NCBI RefSeq assembly: GCF_902497745.1
Contig: NZ_CABVHJ010000012.1
Location: 124,001-188,000, forward strand
DNA from: Pseudomonas fluorescens
GTDB taxonomy: Bacteria > Pseudomonadota > Gammaproteobacteria > Pseudomonadales > Pseudomonadaceae
Direction of reading: 5' to 3'
DNA length: 64,000 nucleotides
Of the stretch, positions 17,330 to 25,022 are shown in pieces (the first letter of the stretch is position 1; every line of letters starts with the position of its first letter). Made by a program: the position numbers and the translations under genes. The notes under the pieces were generated by a model. It saw nothing but the letters and a program-made list of their open reading frames with translations. It was not told where the DNA came from and searched no databases.

Positions 17330-18547
17330 ATGTCCGTTACTGCTCCCGCCACCAAGCCCGCGCCCGATCACCACGCCCAGTTTATCGAGCTGCTGCAAAC
17401 CAGCCTCGAACAAAACGGCTTCATCAAACTGGTGCTGGCCAAGTACGTCGGCGAAGAGGCGGATCTGCAGCGGGTCATCATCAAAGCGGTGACGGTCAAG
17501 GCGCAGGCGAATCTGTCTTTTGTCTATCGCTACAAAACCCGTGACATCACCAAAAACCTGCCCTTGGTTGAAGGCGTGGCGGCGATTGCCGCGCTGTTGC
17601 CGGCCTCGTTCAAGAATGCGCATTTACTCGCGGTAACTGACGAAGCCCAGCTCGAATACAGCAAAAAGGGCAAATCTTCGCTGTTCAAGAGCAAACCTCA
17701 GCAATTGCGCGAAGCACCGTCCGCCGAACACAACCGTGAGAAAAACCGTTATCTCGAACTGAGCCGGCCGTTCCTCAAGGACTTGGGCGTGACCAACGCG
17801 CAACATGAGCTGATCCCGGCGATGTCGCGCAAGTGGAAGCAGATCAACAAGTTCATCGAAGTGTTCAGCCATGCGCTGACCTCGTCGCCGCTGGCGCTGG
17901 ACAAACCGGTGCGTGTGGCGGATTTCGGTTCGGGCAAGGGTTACCTTACGTTCGCCATTCACGATTACCTGCGCAACACCTTGAACGCCGAGGGCGAGGT
18001 CACTGGCGTCGAGCTGCGCGAAGAGATGGTCAACCTGTGCAACGCTGCGGCGGCGAAGCTTGATCATCCGGGCCTGGTGTTCAAGTGCGGTGACGTGCGC
18101 AGCGTGGCGCCGAGCGAACTGGACGTGATGATCGCCCTGCATGCCTGCGACATCGCCACCGACTACGCGATCCACACCGGCATTCGTTCGGGTGCGTCGA
18201 TCATCATGTGCTCGCCGTGCTGCCACAAACAGATTCGCTTGCAGATCCAGAGCCCGGCGCTGCTCAAGCCGATGCTGCAATATGGTTTGCATCTGGGGCA
18301 GCAGGCAGAAATGGTCACCGATAGTTTGCGTGCGCTGTTCCTTGAGGCCTGCGGGTATGAGACCAAGGTCTTCGAGTTCATTTCGCTGGAACACACCAAC
18401 AAGAACAAGATGATTCTCGCGGTGAAACGCGCCGAGCCGGTTGATCCGGCTCAGTTGTTGGTGAAGATTCAGGAGTTGAAAAACTTCTACAACATCAGCG
18501 AGCACTGCCTGGAAACCCTGCTGCGCGCTGACGGCTACCTGGCCTGA
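17330..18547 (+). CDS. Class I SAM-dependent methyltransferase of unknown substrate
   Basis: This 405-residue protein has an N-terminal domain of about 185 residues that I do not recognise, followed by a Rossmann methyltransferase domain. Motif I is RVADFGSGKGYLTFAIHDYL, the acidic motif II is EVTGVELREEMV, and the post-motif is LDVMIALHACDIATDYAI. The DIATDYAI, CSPCCHKQIR block is characteristic of the family also found in eukaryotic METTL25/RRNAD1-like proteins. That relationship suggests an RNA or translation-linked target, but this is inference. It stands alone between a palindromic repeat and a hairpin repeat. Confidence 0.82.
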   Translation: MSVTAPATKPAPDHHAQFIELLQTSLEQNGFIKLVLAKYVGEEADLQRVIIKAVTVKAQANLSFVYRYKTRDITKNLPLVEGVAAIAALLPASFKNAHLLAVTDEAQLEYSKKGKSSLFKSKPQQLREAPSAEHNREKNRYLELSRPFLKDLGVTNAQHELIPAMSRKWKQINKFIEVFSHALTSSPLALDKPVRVADFGSGKGYLTFAIHDYLRNTLNAEGEVTGVELREEMVNLCNAAAAKLDHPGLVFKCGDVRSVAPSELDVMIALHACDIATDYAIHTGIRSGASIIMCSPCCHKQIRLQIQSPALLKPMLQYGLHLGQQAEMVTDSLRALFLEACGYETKVFEFISLEHTNKNKMILAVKRAEPVDPAQLLVKIQELKNFYNISEHCLETLLRADGYLA

Positions 18548-18568
18548 CAAGATCTGAATACAACCACT

Positions 18569-18660
18569 GTAGGAGCTGCCGAAGGCTCGGGCCGCGATCG
18601 GACGATCTTTTGATCTTAAAAAGCAAGATCAAAAGATCGCAGCCTTCGGCAGCTCCTACA
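18569..18660. repeat. Hairpin repeat, TGTAGGAGCTGCCGAAGGCT family, copy 2
   Basis: TGTAGGAGCTGCCGAAGGCT and its inverted partner AGCCTTCGGCAGCTCCTACA are separated by a centre holding a second hairpin (gatcttttgatctt / aagatcaaaagatc). It lies between convergent genes and may terminate both. Confidence 0.82.
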
Positions 18661-18671
18661 AGGTTATGTGT

Positions 18672-19562
18672 TCAAGCTGTAGCAGGTTGGGCAGGGCGCA
18701 CCGCAGTCTTGCGGCCGAGCATGACAGTGGCGATGACTCCGCAGGCAAACACCCACGTAATCGGTTCGACATGTTCACCAAAGAACAACGCCGAAAACGC
18801 AATGGTGAAGAAAATCTGCAGCAACTGGACCTGACTGACCCGGGAAATCCCGCCCATGGCCAGCCCCGCGTACCACGCAAAGAACCCGAGAAACTGCGAA
18901 AACAACGCGACATACCCAAACGCCCACCAGGTTTTCGCCGACACCGCGCCTTGATGTTGCAGCGCCAGATACAGCACCGGCCCGATCAACAGCGGCGTCG
19001 ACAGCACCAGCGCCCAGCAGATCACCTGCCAGCCGCCCATCTCCTTGGCCAACCGGCCGCCCTCGGCATAGCCCAGACCACCCACGGCAATCGCGCCGAG
19101 CATCAGCAGATCACCCGCCTGAATACTGCCGGCCCCGGTGTACAACGCATAACCGAGCACCAACGCACTGCCCAGCGCCGCGCAAGCCCAGAAGGCTTTC
19201 GACGGACGTTCATGGGACAACCACGCGGCATACAGCGCCACGCACAACGGTTGCAGTCCGTTGACCAGCGCACCGTGGGAGGCCGGCAAGGTTTGCATGG
19301 CCCACGCCGACAACACCGGGAAACCCAGAATCACCCCGGCGATCACCAGACTCAGGCCTTTGACCTGTTGCCACGTCGGCCACTTCTCGCGGCGCCACAA
19401 CAACAGCAACGCTGCCGGAATCGCTGCGAACAATGCGCGGCCCAAACCGTTGAGCAGTGGATGCAGTTCCTGCACCACGATGCGGGTGAAGGGCAGGGTG
19501 AGGCTGAAAATCACCACGCCGAGCAGGCCGAGGGCCATGCCGGTGTTTTCGCGCGAGGACAT
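18672..19562 (-). CDS. DMT-superfamily (EamA) exporter
   Basis: This 296-residue protein has two EamA repeats and about ten membrane segments, starting GMALGLLGVVIFSLTLPFTRIVVQ and ending EPITWVFACGVIATVMLGRKTAV. These exporters carry amino acids, metabolites or drugs out of the cell; nothing here fixes the substrate. The ORF could extend upstream through a REP doublet, which is clearly not coding; MSSREN at 19562 starts just before the first helix. An alternative ATG at 19604 with AAGG upstream would add 14 residues and cannot be excluded. Confidence 0.85.
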   Translation of the reverse strand: MSSRENTGMALGLLGVVIFSLTLPFTRIVVQELHPLLNGLGRALFAAIPAALLLLWRREKWPTWQQVKGLSLVIAGVILGFPVLSAWAMQTLPASHGALVNGLQPLCVALYAAWLSHERPSKAFWACAALGSALVLGYALYTGAGSIQAGDLLMLGAIAVGGLGYAEGGRLAKEMGGWQVICWALVLSTPLLIGPVLYLALQHQGAVSAKTWWAFGYVALFSQFLGFFAWYAGLAMGGISRVSQVQLLQIFFTIAFSALFFGEHVEPITWVFACGVIATVMLGRKTAVRPAQPATA

Positions 19563-19673
19563 GATGGGGGACCGGAATTGAAGGTGGTTGGGAATGACCT
19601 TCATAAAGCCATAAACCTTGCAGTTCGGGCTGTTACAGCTAGGCACAGACTTATCCGTACAGTTGAGGGCCTC

Positions 19674-19739
19674 TTCGCGAGCAGGCTCGCTCCCACCTTT
19701 GGAATGCATTCTCCCTGTGGGAGCGAGCCTGCTCGCGAA
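19674..19739. repeat. REP doublet, short spacer
   Basis: TTCGCGAGCAGGCTCGCTCC and GGGAGCGAGCCTGCTCGCGA are separated by only about 20 bases. It lies upstream of the DMT gene, in the gap to the DJ-1 family gene. Confidence 0.92.
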
Positions 19740-19839
19740 GAACGATGACACGGCCTCAGGTAGTAGCCGGTTGTTACCCGTCATTCTCGAATAGGTCTAC
19801 CTTGAACACTCACAGGTAAATTCCAGAGGAGTCCTCCCC

Positions 19840-20421
19840 ATGGCCGCGAAAAAGATCCTGATGCTGGTCGGCGATTACGTCGAAGACTATGAAGTGATGG
19901 TGCCGTTCCAGGCTCTGCAAATGGTCGGTCACACCGTCCACGGTGTGTGCCCGGACAAGGCTGCTGGCCAGACCGTGCGCACCGCGATCCATGATTTCGA
20001 AGGCGACCAGACTTACAGCGAAAAGCCCGGTCACCTGTTCGCCCTCAACTTCGACTTTGCCAAGGTCAGCGAGGCCGATTACGACGCGCTGCTGATCCCC
20101 GGTGGCCGTGCCCCGGAATACCTGCGCCTGAACGAAAAAGTCCTCGACCTGGTGCGTGCCTTCGACAAGGCCGGAAAACCGATTGCCGCCGTTTGCCACG
20201 GCGCACAATTGCTGGCGGCGGCGGGCGTTCTGGAAGGCCGCGAATGCAGCGCCTATCCGGCCTGCGCGCCGGAAGTGCGACTGGCGGGCGGTACGTACAT
20301 CGACATCCCGGTGACGGACGGCCACGTTCAAGGCAATCTGGCCACGGCGCCTGCCTGGCCGGCGCATCCGAACTGGCTGGCCGGTTTCCTCGGTTTGCTC
20401 GGCACCAAAATCACCCTGTAA
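19840..20421 (+). CDS. DJ-1/PfpI-family protein
   Basis: This 193-residue protein has the nucleophile elbow AAVCHGAQLLAAA, with Cys119-His120, and the acidic partner in the loop YVEDYEVMVPFQAL (Glu18 region). The closest subgroup is PfpI/YhbO-like class I glutamine amidotransferase-fold proteins, annotated variously as protease I, deglycase or glyoxalase III-type. Which activity applies cannot be decided from sequence. A strong RBS (AGAGGAG) precedes the ATG. The next gene begins 13 bases after its stop, so the two are probably co-transcribed. Confidence 0.88.
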   Translation: MAAKKILMLVGDYVEDYEVMVPFQALQMVGHTVHGVCPDKAAGQTVRTAIHDFEGDQTYSEKPGHLFALNFDFAKVSEADYDALLIPGGRAPEYLRLNEKVLDLVRAFDKAGKPIAAVCHGAQLLAAAGVLEGRECSAYPACAPEVRLAGGTYIDIPVTDGHVQGNLATAPAWPAHPNWLAGFLGLLGTKITL

Positions 20422-20434
20422 CGAGGATTCGCCC

Positions 20435-20740
20435 ATGTGCGAGCTCTACGTCAAGGCCGACCCGATTCTTTACGAGTCACGCTCGCGCTCGCTGCGCATC
20501 TGCGGCGTGGTGACGACGTTGCGTCTGGAGAATCAGTTCTGGGACGTCCTCAGCGAAATCGCCGAGGTCGACGGCATGACCACCAACCAGTTGATCGCCA
20601 AGCTGTATGAAGAGGTGATGGATTATCGCGGGGAGGTGGTGAATTTTGCCTCGTTCTTGCGGGTGAGCTGTATGCGCTATCTGAGTCAGCGGCGGGTGAG
20701 TGCGCCGCAGTTGTCGGTGGTGCGGGCGGTGGTGAAATAG
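20435..20740 (+). CDS. Ribbon-helix-helix domain protein
   Basis: This 101-residue protein matches the short RHH_4-type family: a beta strand (SLRICGVVTTLRLENQFWDVL) followed by helices EIAEVDGMTTNQLIAKLYEEV. The C-terminus NFASFLRVSCMRYLSQRR is also family-typical. Ribbon-helix-helix proteins bind DNA as dimers through the N-terminal strand, but this subgroup has no established target. It follows the DJ-1 family gene by 13 bases with RBS CGAGGATT. Confidence 0.78.
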   Translation: MCELYVKADPILYESRSRSLRICGVVTTLRLENQFWDVLSEIAEVDGMTTNQLIAKLYEEVMDYRGEVVNFASFLRVSCMRYLSQRRVSAPQLSVVRAVVK

Positions 20741-20759
20741 CCGGCACCGAGTTGCCTCA

Positions 20760-20841
20760 TTCGCGAGCAGGCTCGCTCCCACTTTCGACCGCGTTCTCCA
20801 ACTGGTATGCGCTCAAATGTGGGAGCGAGCCTGCTCGCGAA
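20760..20841. repeat. REP doublet
   Basis: TTCGCGAGCAGGCTCGCTCC and its inverted partner lie just after the ribbon-helix-helix gene. Confidence 0.92.
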
Positions 20842-20923
20842 GGGGCCGGTACAGGCGACAGATAATCAGGACTGGTCTTTACTCTGAAGCGCGAAATCTC
20901 TCAATCGCCAAGGAGCAACGAGC

Positions 20924-21268
20924 ATGTCCGGATGGTACGAAATCAGTAAAAGCAGCAACGGCCAGTTCAGGTTCGTGCTGAAAGCGGCGAATGCCGAAAC
21001 GATTCTGACCAGCGAGCTGTACACCACTCGCGCAGCGGCCGACGGTGGCATCGCTTCGGTGCAGGCCAACAGCCCGCTGGATGAACGCTACGAGAAGAAA
21101 TCGACGAAGGACGGCCATCCGTACTTCAATTTGAAAGCCGCCAATCATCAGGTCATCGGCAGCAGTGAGGCGTATTCATCGGATTCGGCGTGCGACAAGG
21201 GCATTGCCAGTGTGAAAGCGAACGGTCCGAGCAAAGTGATCAAGGACAAGACCTTGCCGGTTCTCTGA
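20924..21268 (+). CDS. YegP-family (DUF1508) protein
   Basis: This 114-residue protein is made of two tandem DUF1508 repeats. The first is WYEISKSSNGQFRFVLKAANAET followed by LYTTRAAADGGIASVQAN; the second is DGHPYFNLKAANHQVIGSSEAY followed by SDSACDKGIASVKAN. These small cytoplasmic beta-alpha proteins are common in proteobacteria and often stress-linked, but have no firm molecular role. RBS AAGGAGC lies nine bases upstream. Flanked by REP doublets on both sides, it appears monocistronic. Confidence 0.87.
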   Translation: MSGWYEISKSSNGQFRFVLKAANAETILTSELYTTRAAADGGIASVQANSPLDERYEKKSTKDGHPYFNLKAANHQVIGSSEAYSSDSACDKGIASVKANGPSKVIKDKTLPVL

Positions 21269-21296
21269 CCTCACGTTCAAATCCACCAAAATCCCC

Positions 21297-21386
21297 TGTG
21301 GGAGCGAGCCTGCTCGCGAAAGCGGTGTATCAGTCAACATCATCATCGACTGATACACCGTCTTCGCGAGCAGGCTCGCTCCCACA
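21297..21386. repeat. REP doublet
   Basis: TGTGGGAGCGAGCCTGCTCG and its inverted partner lie between the convergent YegP gene and the dapA-like gene. Confidence 0.92.
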
Positions 21387-21411
21387 TTAAATTTGCTTTG
21401 TGTCAGTGAGA

Positions 21412-22293
21412 TCAGCGCAGGGTCTTGAGGATTGCTTGCAGCTGGGTTTGGCCCGCTTCACTCAACGGGAAAACCGGCAAGCGCGGATCGCCCACCTCCA
21501 GACCGGTCTGACGCAATCCGGCTTTGATCGTCGCCGGCAAGCCGCCCTTGAGGATGAAATCCAGTAGCGGCAACTGGCGATAGAACAGTTCCCGAGCACG
21601 GTCCAGATCCCCCGCCAACGACGCTGCATACAAGTCCAGATTCAACTGCGGGATCAGGTTCGGCGCCGCCGTGCACCAGCCTTTCGCCCCGGCGGCAAAC
21701 GCCTCCAGCGCCAGCGGATTGCAGCCGTTGTAGAACGGCACCTGACCTTCACCGAGCAATTGCAGCTTGTGCATGCGCTGAATATCGCCGGTGCTCTCCT
21801 TGACCATGGTCACGTTTTCCACGCCATTGACGATGCGCAGGATCAAATCAACCGACATGTCGGTGCCGCTGGTGGCCGGGTTGTTGTAGAGCATGATCGG
21901 CACGCCGATGCTCTCGCCGATGGCACGGTAGTGCGCGAGGATTTCCGCCTCGGTGAGTTTCCAGTACGAAGCCGGCAGCACCATCACCACATCGGCGCCA
22001 TGGGCTTCAGCGAAACGCGCGCGGCGTACGGCTTTGGCGGTGGTCAGGTCGGACACGCTGACGATGGCCGGCACGCGTTTGTCCACATGCTTGATGCTGA
22101 ACTCGGCGACCTGATCCCACTCCGCATCGCTCAGGTAAGCGCCTTCGCCGGTGCTGCCCAACGGCGCGATGGCGTGGACGCCGCTGTCGATCAGGCGATC
22201 GATCGATTGACCGAGCGCTGGCAGGTCCAGCCCTTCGCCGTTGGCGCCGAACGGGGTGATGGTGTAGCCGATGATGCCGTGAATGGTGGACAT
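21412..22293 (-). CDS. Dihydrodipicolinate synthase/N-acetylneuraminate lyase family aldolase
   Basis: This 293-residue class I aldolase of the DapA/NanA superfamily has the Schiff-base Lys165 in VTMVKESTGD, the catalytic Tyr136 in IMLYNNPA, and the GSTGEGAYLS carboxylate-binding loop at about 47-55. It is almost certainly not the biosynthetic dapA: it sits in a catabolic-looking pair with a class II aldolase gene, divergent from an XRE-cupin regulator. The likely chemistry is retro-aldol cleavage or dehydration of a 2-oxo acid. RBS GGAGAG precedes the ATG. The substrate is unknown. Confidence 0.85.
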   Translation of the reverse strand: MSTIHGIIGYTITPFGANGEGLDLPALGQSIDRLIDSGVHAIAPLGSTGEGAYLSDAEWDQVAEFSIKHVDKRVPAIVSVSDLTTAKAVRRARFAEAHGADVVMVLPASYWKLTEAEILAHYRAIGESIGVPIMLYNNPATSGTDMSVDLILRIVNGVENVTMVKESTGDIQRMHKLQLLGEGQVPFYNGCNPLALEAFAAGAKGWCTAAPNLIPQLNLDLYAASLAGDLDRARELFYRQLPLLDFILKGGLPATIKAGLRQTGLEVGDPRLPVFPLSEAGQTQLQAILKTLR

Positions 22294-22315
22294 GGGAATC
22301 TCTCCGTAACAGGTT

Positions 22316-23098
22316 TCAGTTCAGGCAATCGGCGTGTTGGCGCAGGTTCTGCCGGGCGTAGTAGTTGAAGGCCGCGGCGTGGCGCTTGGGCTTCGCGATC
22401 CAGTCGTGCGCCTCACGGCCCAGCTCAGGAATGATCGGTTTGATCGTACCGGCCGCCATCGCCAGCAGTTGCAGTTTGGCCGCACGCTCGATCAATTGGG
22501 CGATGACACACGCTTCTTCAATGGTTGTGCCGGTCGACAATTGACCGTGGTGCGAAAGCAGAATCGCGCGTTTGTCGCCCAGCGCGCCGGCAATCAACTC
22601 GCCTTCTTCGTTGCCCACCGGTACCCCGGGCCAACCTTCGAGAAACGCGCAGTCGTCGTACAGCGGGCACAGGTCCATGTGGGAAATCTGCAGCGGCACC
22701 TCCAGCATCGACAGCGCCGCGACGTGGGTCGGGTGGGTGTGGATGATGCAGTTCACATCCGGCCGGGCGCGGTACACCCAGCTGTGAAAACGGTTGGCCG
22801 GGTTGGCCATGCCGTGACCTTCGAGGACTTCCAGATCCTCGTTGACCAGCAGCAGATTGCTCGCGGTGATTTCGTCGAAACCCAGGCCCAGTTGCTGAGT
22901 GTAATAGGTGCCGGGTTGCGGGCCACGGGCGGTGATTTGGCCAGCAAGGCCTGAGTCGTGGCCGTTCTCGAAAAGAATCCGACAGGTCAGGGCCAGCTTT
23001 TGCCGGTCTGTCCACGTATTATCCGCCAGGGTTTTTTGCATCTGGGTCAGCGCTTGCTTGACCAGTTGGTCTTTGGGTAGTGCTAATGTCTTGGCCAT
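22316..23098 (-). CDS. Class II aldolase/adducin family protein
   Basis: This 260-residue protein has the metal-binding histidines of the class II aldolase fold (NCIIHTHPTHVAAL and LLSHHGQLSTGTT) and the N-terminal block ILFENGHDSGLAGQITAR. Members cleave or decarboxylate phosphorylated or unphosphorylated sugar acids using a divalent metal. It is the first gene of a pair with the dapA-like gene (22 bases apart), so one compound may pass through both enzymes. An upstream in-frame start would place coding sequence over the operator; the ATG at 23098 is preferred. Confidence 0.85.
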   Translation of the reverse strand: MAKTLALPKDQLVKQALTQMQKTLADNTWTDRQKLALTCRILFENGHDSGLAGQITARGPQPGTYYTQQLGLGFDEITASNLLLVNEDLEVLEGHGMANPANRFHSWVYRARPDVNCIIHTHPTHVAALSMLEVPLQISHMDLCPLYDDCAFLEGWPGVPVGNEEGELIAGALGDKRAILLSHHGQLSTGTTIEEACVIAQLIERAAKLQLLAMAAGTIKPIIPELGREAHDWIAKPKRHAAAFNYYARQNLRQHADCLN

Positions 23099-23123
23099 GT
23101 CTGTGTCCTTTGGGTGATTGCAA

Positions 23124-23159
23124 ATGACACGAAAGAGGCTATATGACACAAAGTGTCAT
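23124..23159. promoter_or_regulatory. Operator candidate between the aldolase pair and the XRE-cupin regulator
   Basis: A perfect inverted repeat ATGACAC-AAA-GTGTCAT lies at 23143-23159, and an extra half-site ATGACAC lies at 23124-23130, about two DNA turns away. This is in the 106-base gap between divergent transcripts. It is the obvious binding site for the XRE-cupin protein, controlling both directions. Confidence 0.75.
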
Positions 23160-23204
23160 TGGCAAGCACAAATCGTCGCTTCCTTGCTGGAATAACCGCT
23201 GCGC

Positions 23205-23747
23205 ATGTCTATCCGTTTGAAACTATTGAGAAAAAAACTTGGCGTAACCCTTGAGGCACTGGCCGAAAAATCCGGCATGACCAAGAGTTATCTGTCGAAA
23301 GTCGAGCGCGGGCTGAACACGCCGTCGATTGCTGCCGCGTTGAAACTGGCGAAAGCGCTGAATGTGAAAGTCGAGGAATTGTTCTCCGAAGACAACGTCA
23401 GCCTCGACAGCTACAGCCTGGTGCGCAGCCACGAGCGCCAGTCACTCGCCGCCAATGATCAGAGCCCCGGGTACGCCGTGCTGGCCCATCAGGTCAGTGA
23501 GCGTAACCTGCTGCCGTTCATCATCTACCCGCCAAAAGAGTTCAGCGACAAGACCTTCAAGGAGCATCTGGGCGAGGAGTTTCTGTTCGTCCACGAAGGG
23601 CAGGTTGAAGTGGATTTCATGAACGAGAAGGTGCTGCTGGAACGCGGCGATGCGCTGCACTTCAATGCGCAGAAACCGCACCGGATCAGGTCGGTGGGGG
23701 AGGTGCAGGCGCAGTTGCTGGTGGTGGTGCACAGCAGCGAAGAATGA
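23205..23747 (+). CDS. XRE-family regulator with C-terminal cupin sensor
   Basis: This 180-residue protein has an N-terminal lambda-repressor-like HTH at about 1-60 (LRKKLGVTLEALAEKSGMTKSYLSKVERG) and a C-terminal cupin_2 domain at about 100-178 (HLGEEFLFVHEGQVEVDF, RGDALHFNAQKPHRIRSVG). Regulators of this build sense small carboxylates or sugars through the cupin and usually repress the adjacent catabolic genes. It is divergent from the aldolase pair and overlooks the 23143-23159 palindrome. The RBS is weak, consistent with low expression. Confidence 0.88.
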   Translation: MSIRLKLLRKKLGVTLEALAEKSGMTKSYLSKVERGLNTPSIAAALKLAKALNVKVEELFSEDNVSLDSYSLVRSHERQSLAANDQSPGYAVLAHQVSERNLLPFIIYPPKEFSDKTFKEHLGEEFLFVHEGQVEVDFMNEKVLLERGDALHFNAQKPHRIRSVGEVQAQLLVVVHSSEE

Positions 23748-23763
23748 GGTGTCTGCTAAAAGC

Positions 23764-23827
23764 TTCGCGAGCAAGCTCGCTCCCACAGTAGACCGTGTTC
23801 AAGTGTGGGAGCGAGCTTGCTCGCGAA
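23764..23827. repeat. REP doublet, short spacer
   Basis: TTCGCGAGCAAGCTCGCTCC and GGGAGCGAGCTTGCTCGCGA lie between the convergent XRE-cupin and DUF4917 genes. Confidence 0.92.
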
Positions 23828-23846
23828 GGCGTCAGACCGGTTTACA

Positions 23847-24887
23847 TCAAATCTCGACCGGCACCGACAACTTCGGGCTGCCAAGCGCGTGCGTCTTCGC
23901 ATCAAAAAACCGCAACTCAACCCCCGTGCCCTCAAACACCTGCGCGTAATGTCGCTTCTGATGCTGAACAAACGCCGCACTGCGCGGATAAATCGAGATC
24001 GCCACCGTTGCAGGTTTCGCCAACCGCAGCGCCCGAACAATGTGCGCATCCTGCTCGCCCAACGCATGGCCAAAGATGCACAAGCCGTCGCCATGCCCGA
24101 GCAATTGCTCATAACAGAACGACAGATAATCCGAACTGCGAATGGTCTTGAGCTTGTCTGCACTCGGTCCTTCGGTGACGAACAGCGGCACGTCATCCAG
24201 TGTCTTGATCGTGTTGTTGATGGCGAAGCTGCCGAGCAACGTGCCCTCGGTTGAGGTCAGTTTGCGCGCGGTGCCGTCCTGATTGCGCACCAGGTGCAGA
24301 CCGCCGTGCAGGTACAGCAAACGCGGTTTGGCGGTGGCAGTTTCGCTCAGATCGAAACTGGCATTCGGGCCGTTGAACAGGTCGTCGATGGCCGCGCCGT
24401 TGTGTTGCAGCGCCCAGTAGTTGAGCAGGTCGTAATTGGTGGTGAACACCGTGCGATAGCGCGCCAGTTCTTCATTCAGCGTCGCCAAAGTTGAAGCTTT
24501 CACCAGTCGCCAAGGAATGTGCACCGCGTGCACGGTGTTGATCAGCGCTTCCTTGATCGCGTAGTAGCGATTGCGTGGCGCCGCCGAGCTGACGGCCAGG
24601 GCCTTGTTGACCCGGCTGGTGGTTTTCAGCGCGCCAAGTACCTGCTCGAAACTGCGCGTCTGCATCGCGTCGAACACTGCCAGTTCCGAGGGGCTCAGCG
24701 GTTTCTCTTCCACAGTGCGGGCATTTTCGAACAGCGAGTCATAGCCGAAATCGTCCCACACCGCACGACTGGCACCATTGCCCACCAGCAAACCGTTGAA
24801 GTCGGTCGCGGCGCGCAGGGTGTTCCAGTCTTCGAGGCTGGCGTCGACATCGAGAAAATCGGTCATTGCGTAGGAAGTCTCAAACAT
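23847..24887 (-). CDS. DUF4917 family protein with SIR2-like fold
   Basis: This 346-residue protein shows SIR2-like nucleotide-binding hallmarks: GLLVGNGASRAVWDDFGYDSLF near 33-54, a YRTVFTTNYDLLNYWAL block, LLYLHGGLHLV, and a late CIFGHALGEQDAHIV. I assign it to DUF4917. Related SIR2-like domains in defence proteins cleave NAD, but whether this one has catalytic residues is not clear, and no defence partner gene is adjacent. It stands alone between a REP doublet and the divergent alcohol dehydrogenase gene. An alternative ATG seven codons in (24866) is possible; neither start has a strong RBS. Confidence 0.72.
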   Translation of the reverse strand: MFETSYAMTDFLDVDASLEDWNTLRAATDFNGLLVGNGASRAVWDDFGYDSLFENARTVEEKPLSPSELAVFDAMQTRSFEQVLGALKTTSRVNKALAVSSAAPRNRYYAIKEALINTVHAVHIPWRLVKASTLATLNEELARYRTVFTTNYDLLNYWALQHNGAAIDDLFNGPNASFDLSETATAKPRLLYLHGGLHLVRNQDGTARKLTSTEGTLLGSFAINNTIKTLDDVPLFVTEGPSADKLKTIRSSDYLSFCYEQLLGHGDGLCIFGHALGEQDAHIVRALRLAKPATVAISIYPRSAAFVQHQKRHYAQVFEGTGVELRFFDAKTHALGSPKLSVPVEI

Positions 24888-24924
24888 AGGGGCTGATGGG
24901 CGGCGACTTTATCACGAGCGGGCA

Positions 24925-24938
24925 TTGAGCCAGATCAA
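24925..24938. promoter_or_regulatory. ANR/FNR-like box upstream of the iron alcohol dehydrogenase
   Basis: TTGAGCCAGATCAA differs at one position from the ANR/FNR consensus TTGAT-N4-ATCAA. It lies 85 bases before the dehydrogenase ATG, compatible with activation when oxygen is low. A longer inverted repeat (acgagcg / cgctcgt) surrounds it. Function is inferred from sequence only. Confidence 0.5.
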
Positions 24939-25022
24939 CATCGCTCGTGACCGATCGGTCGATGCTGTGTCTATCCGCCGAACCGGAGCAGTCGATTCGG
25001 CCCCTTGTCAGGAGACGTGCGC

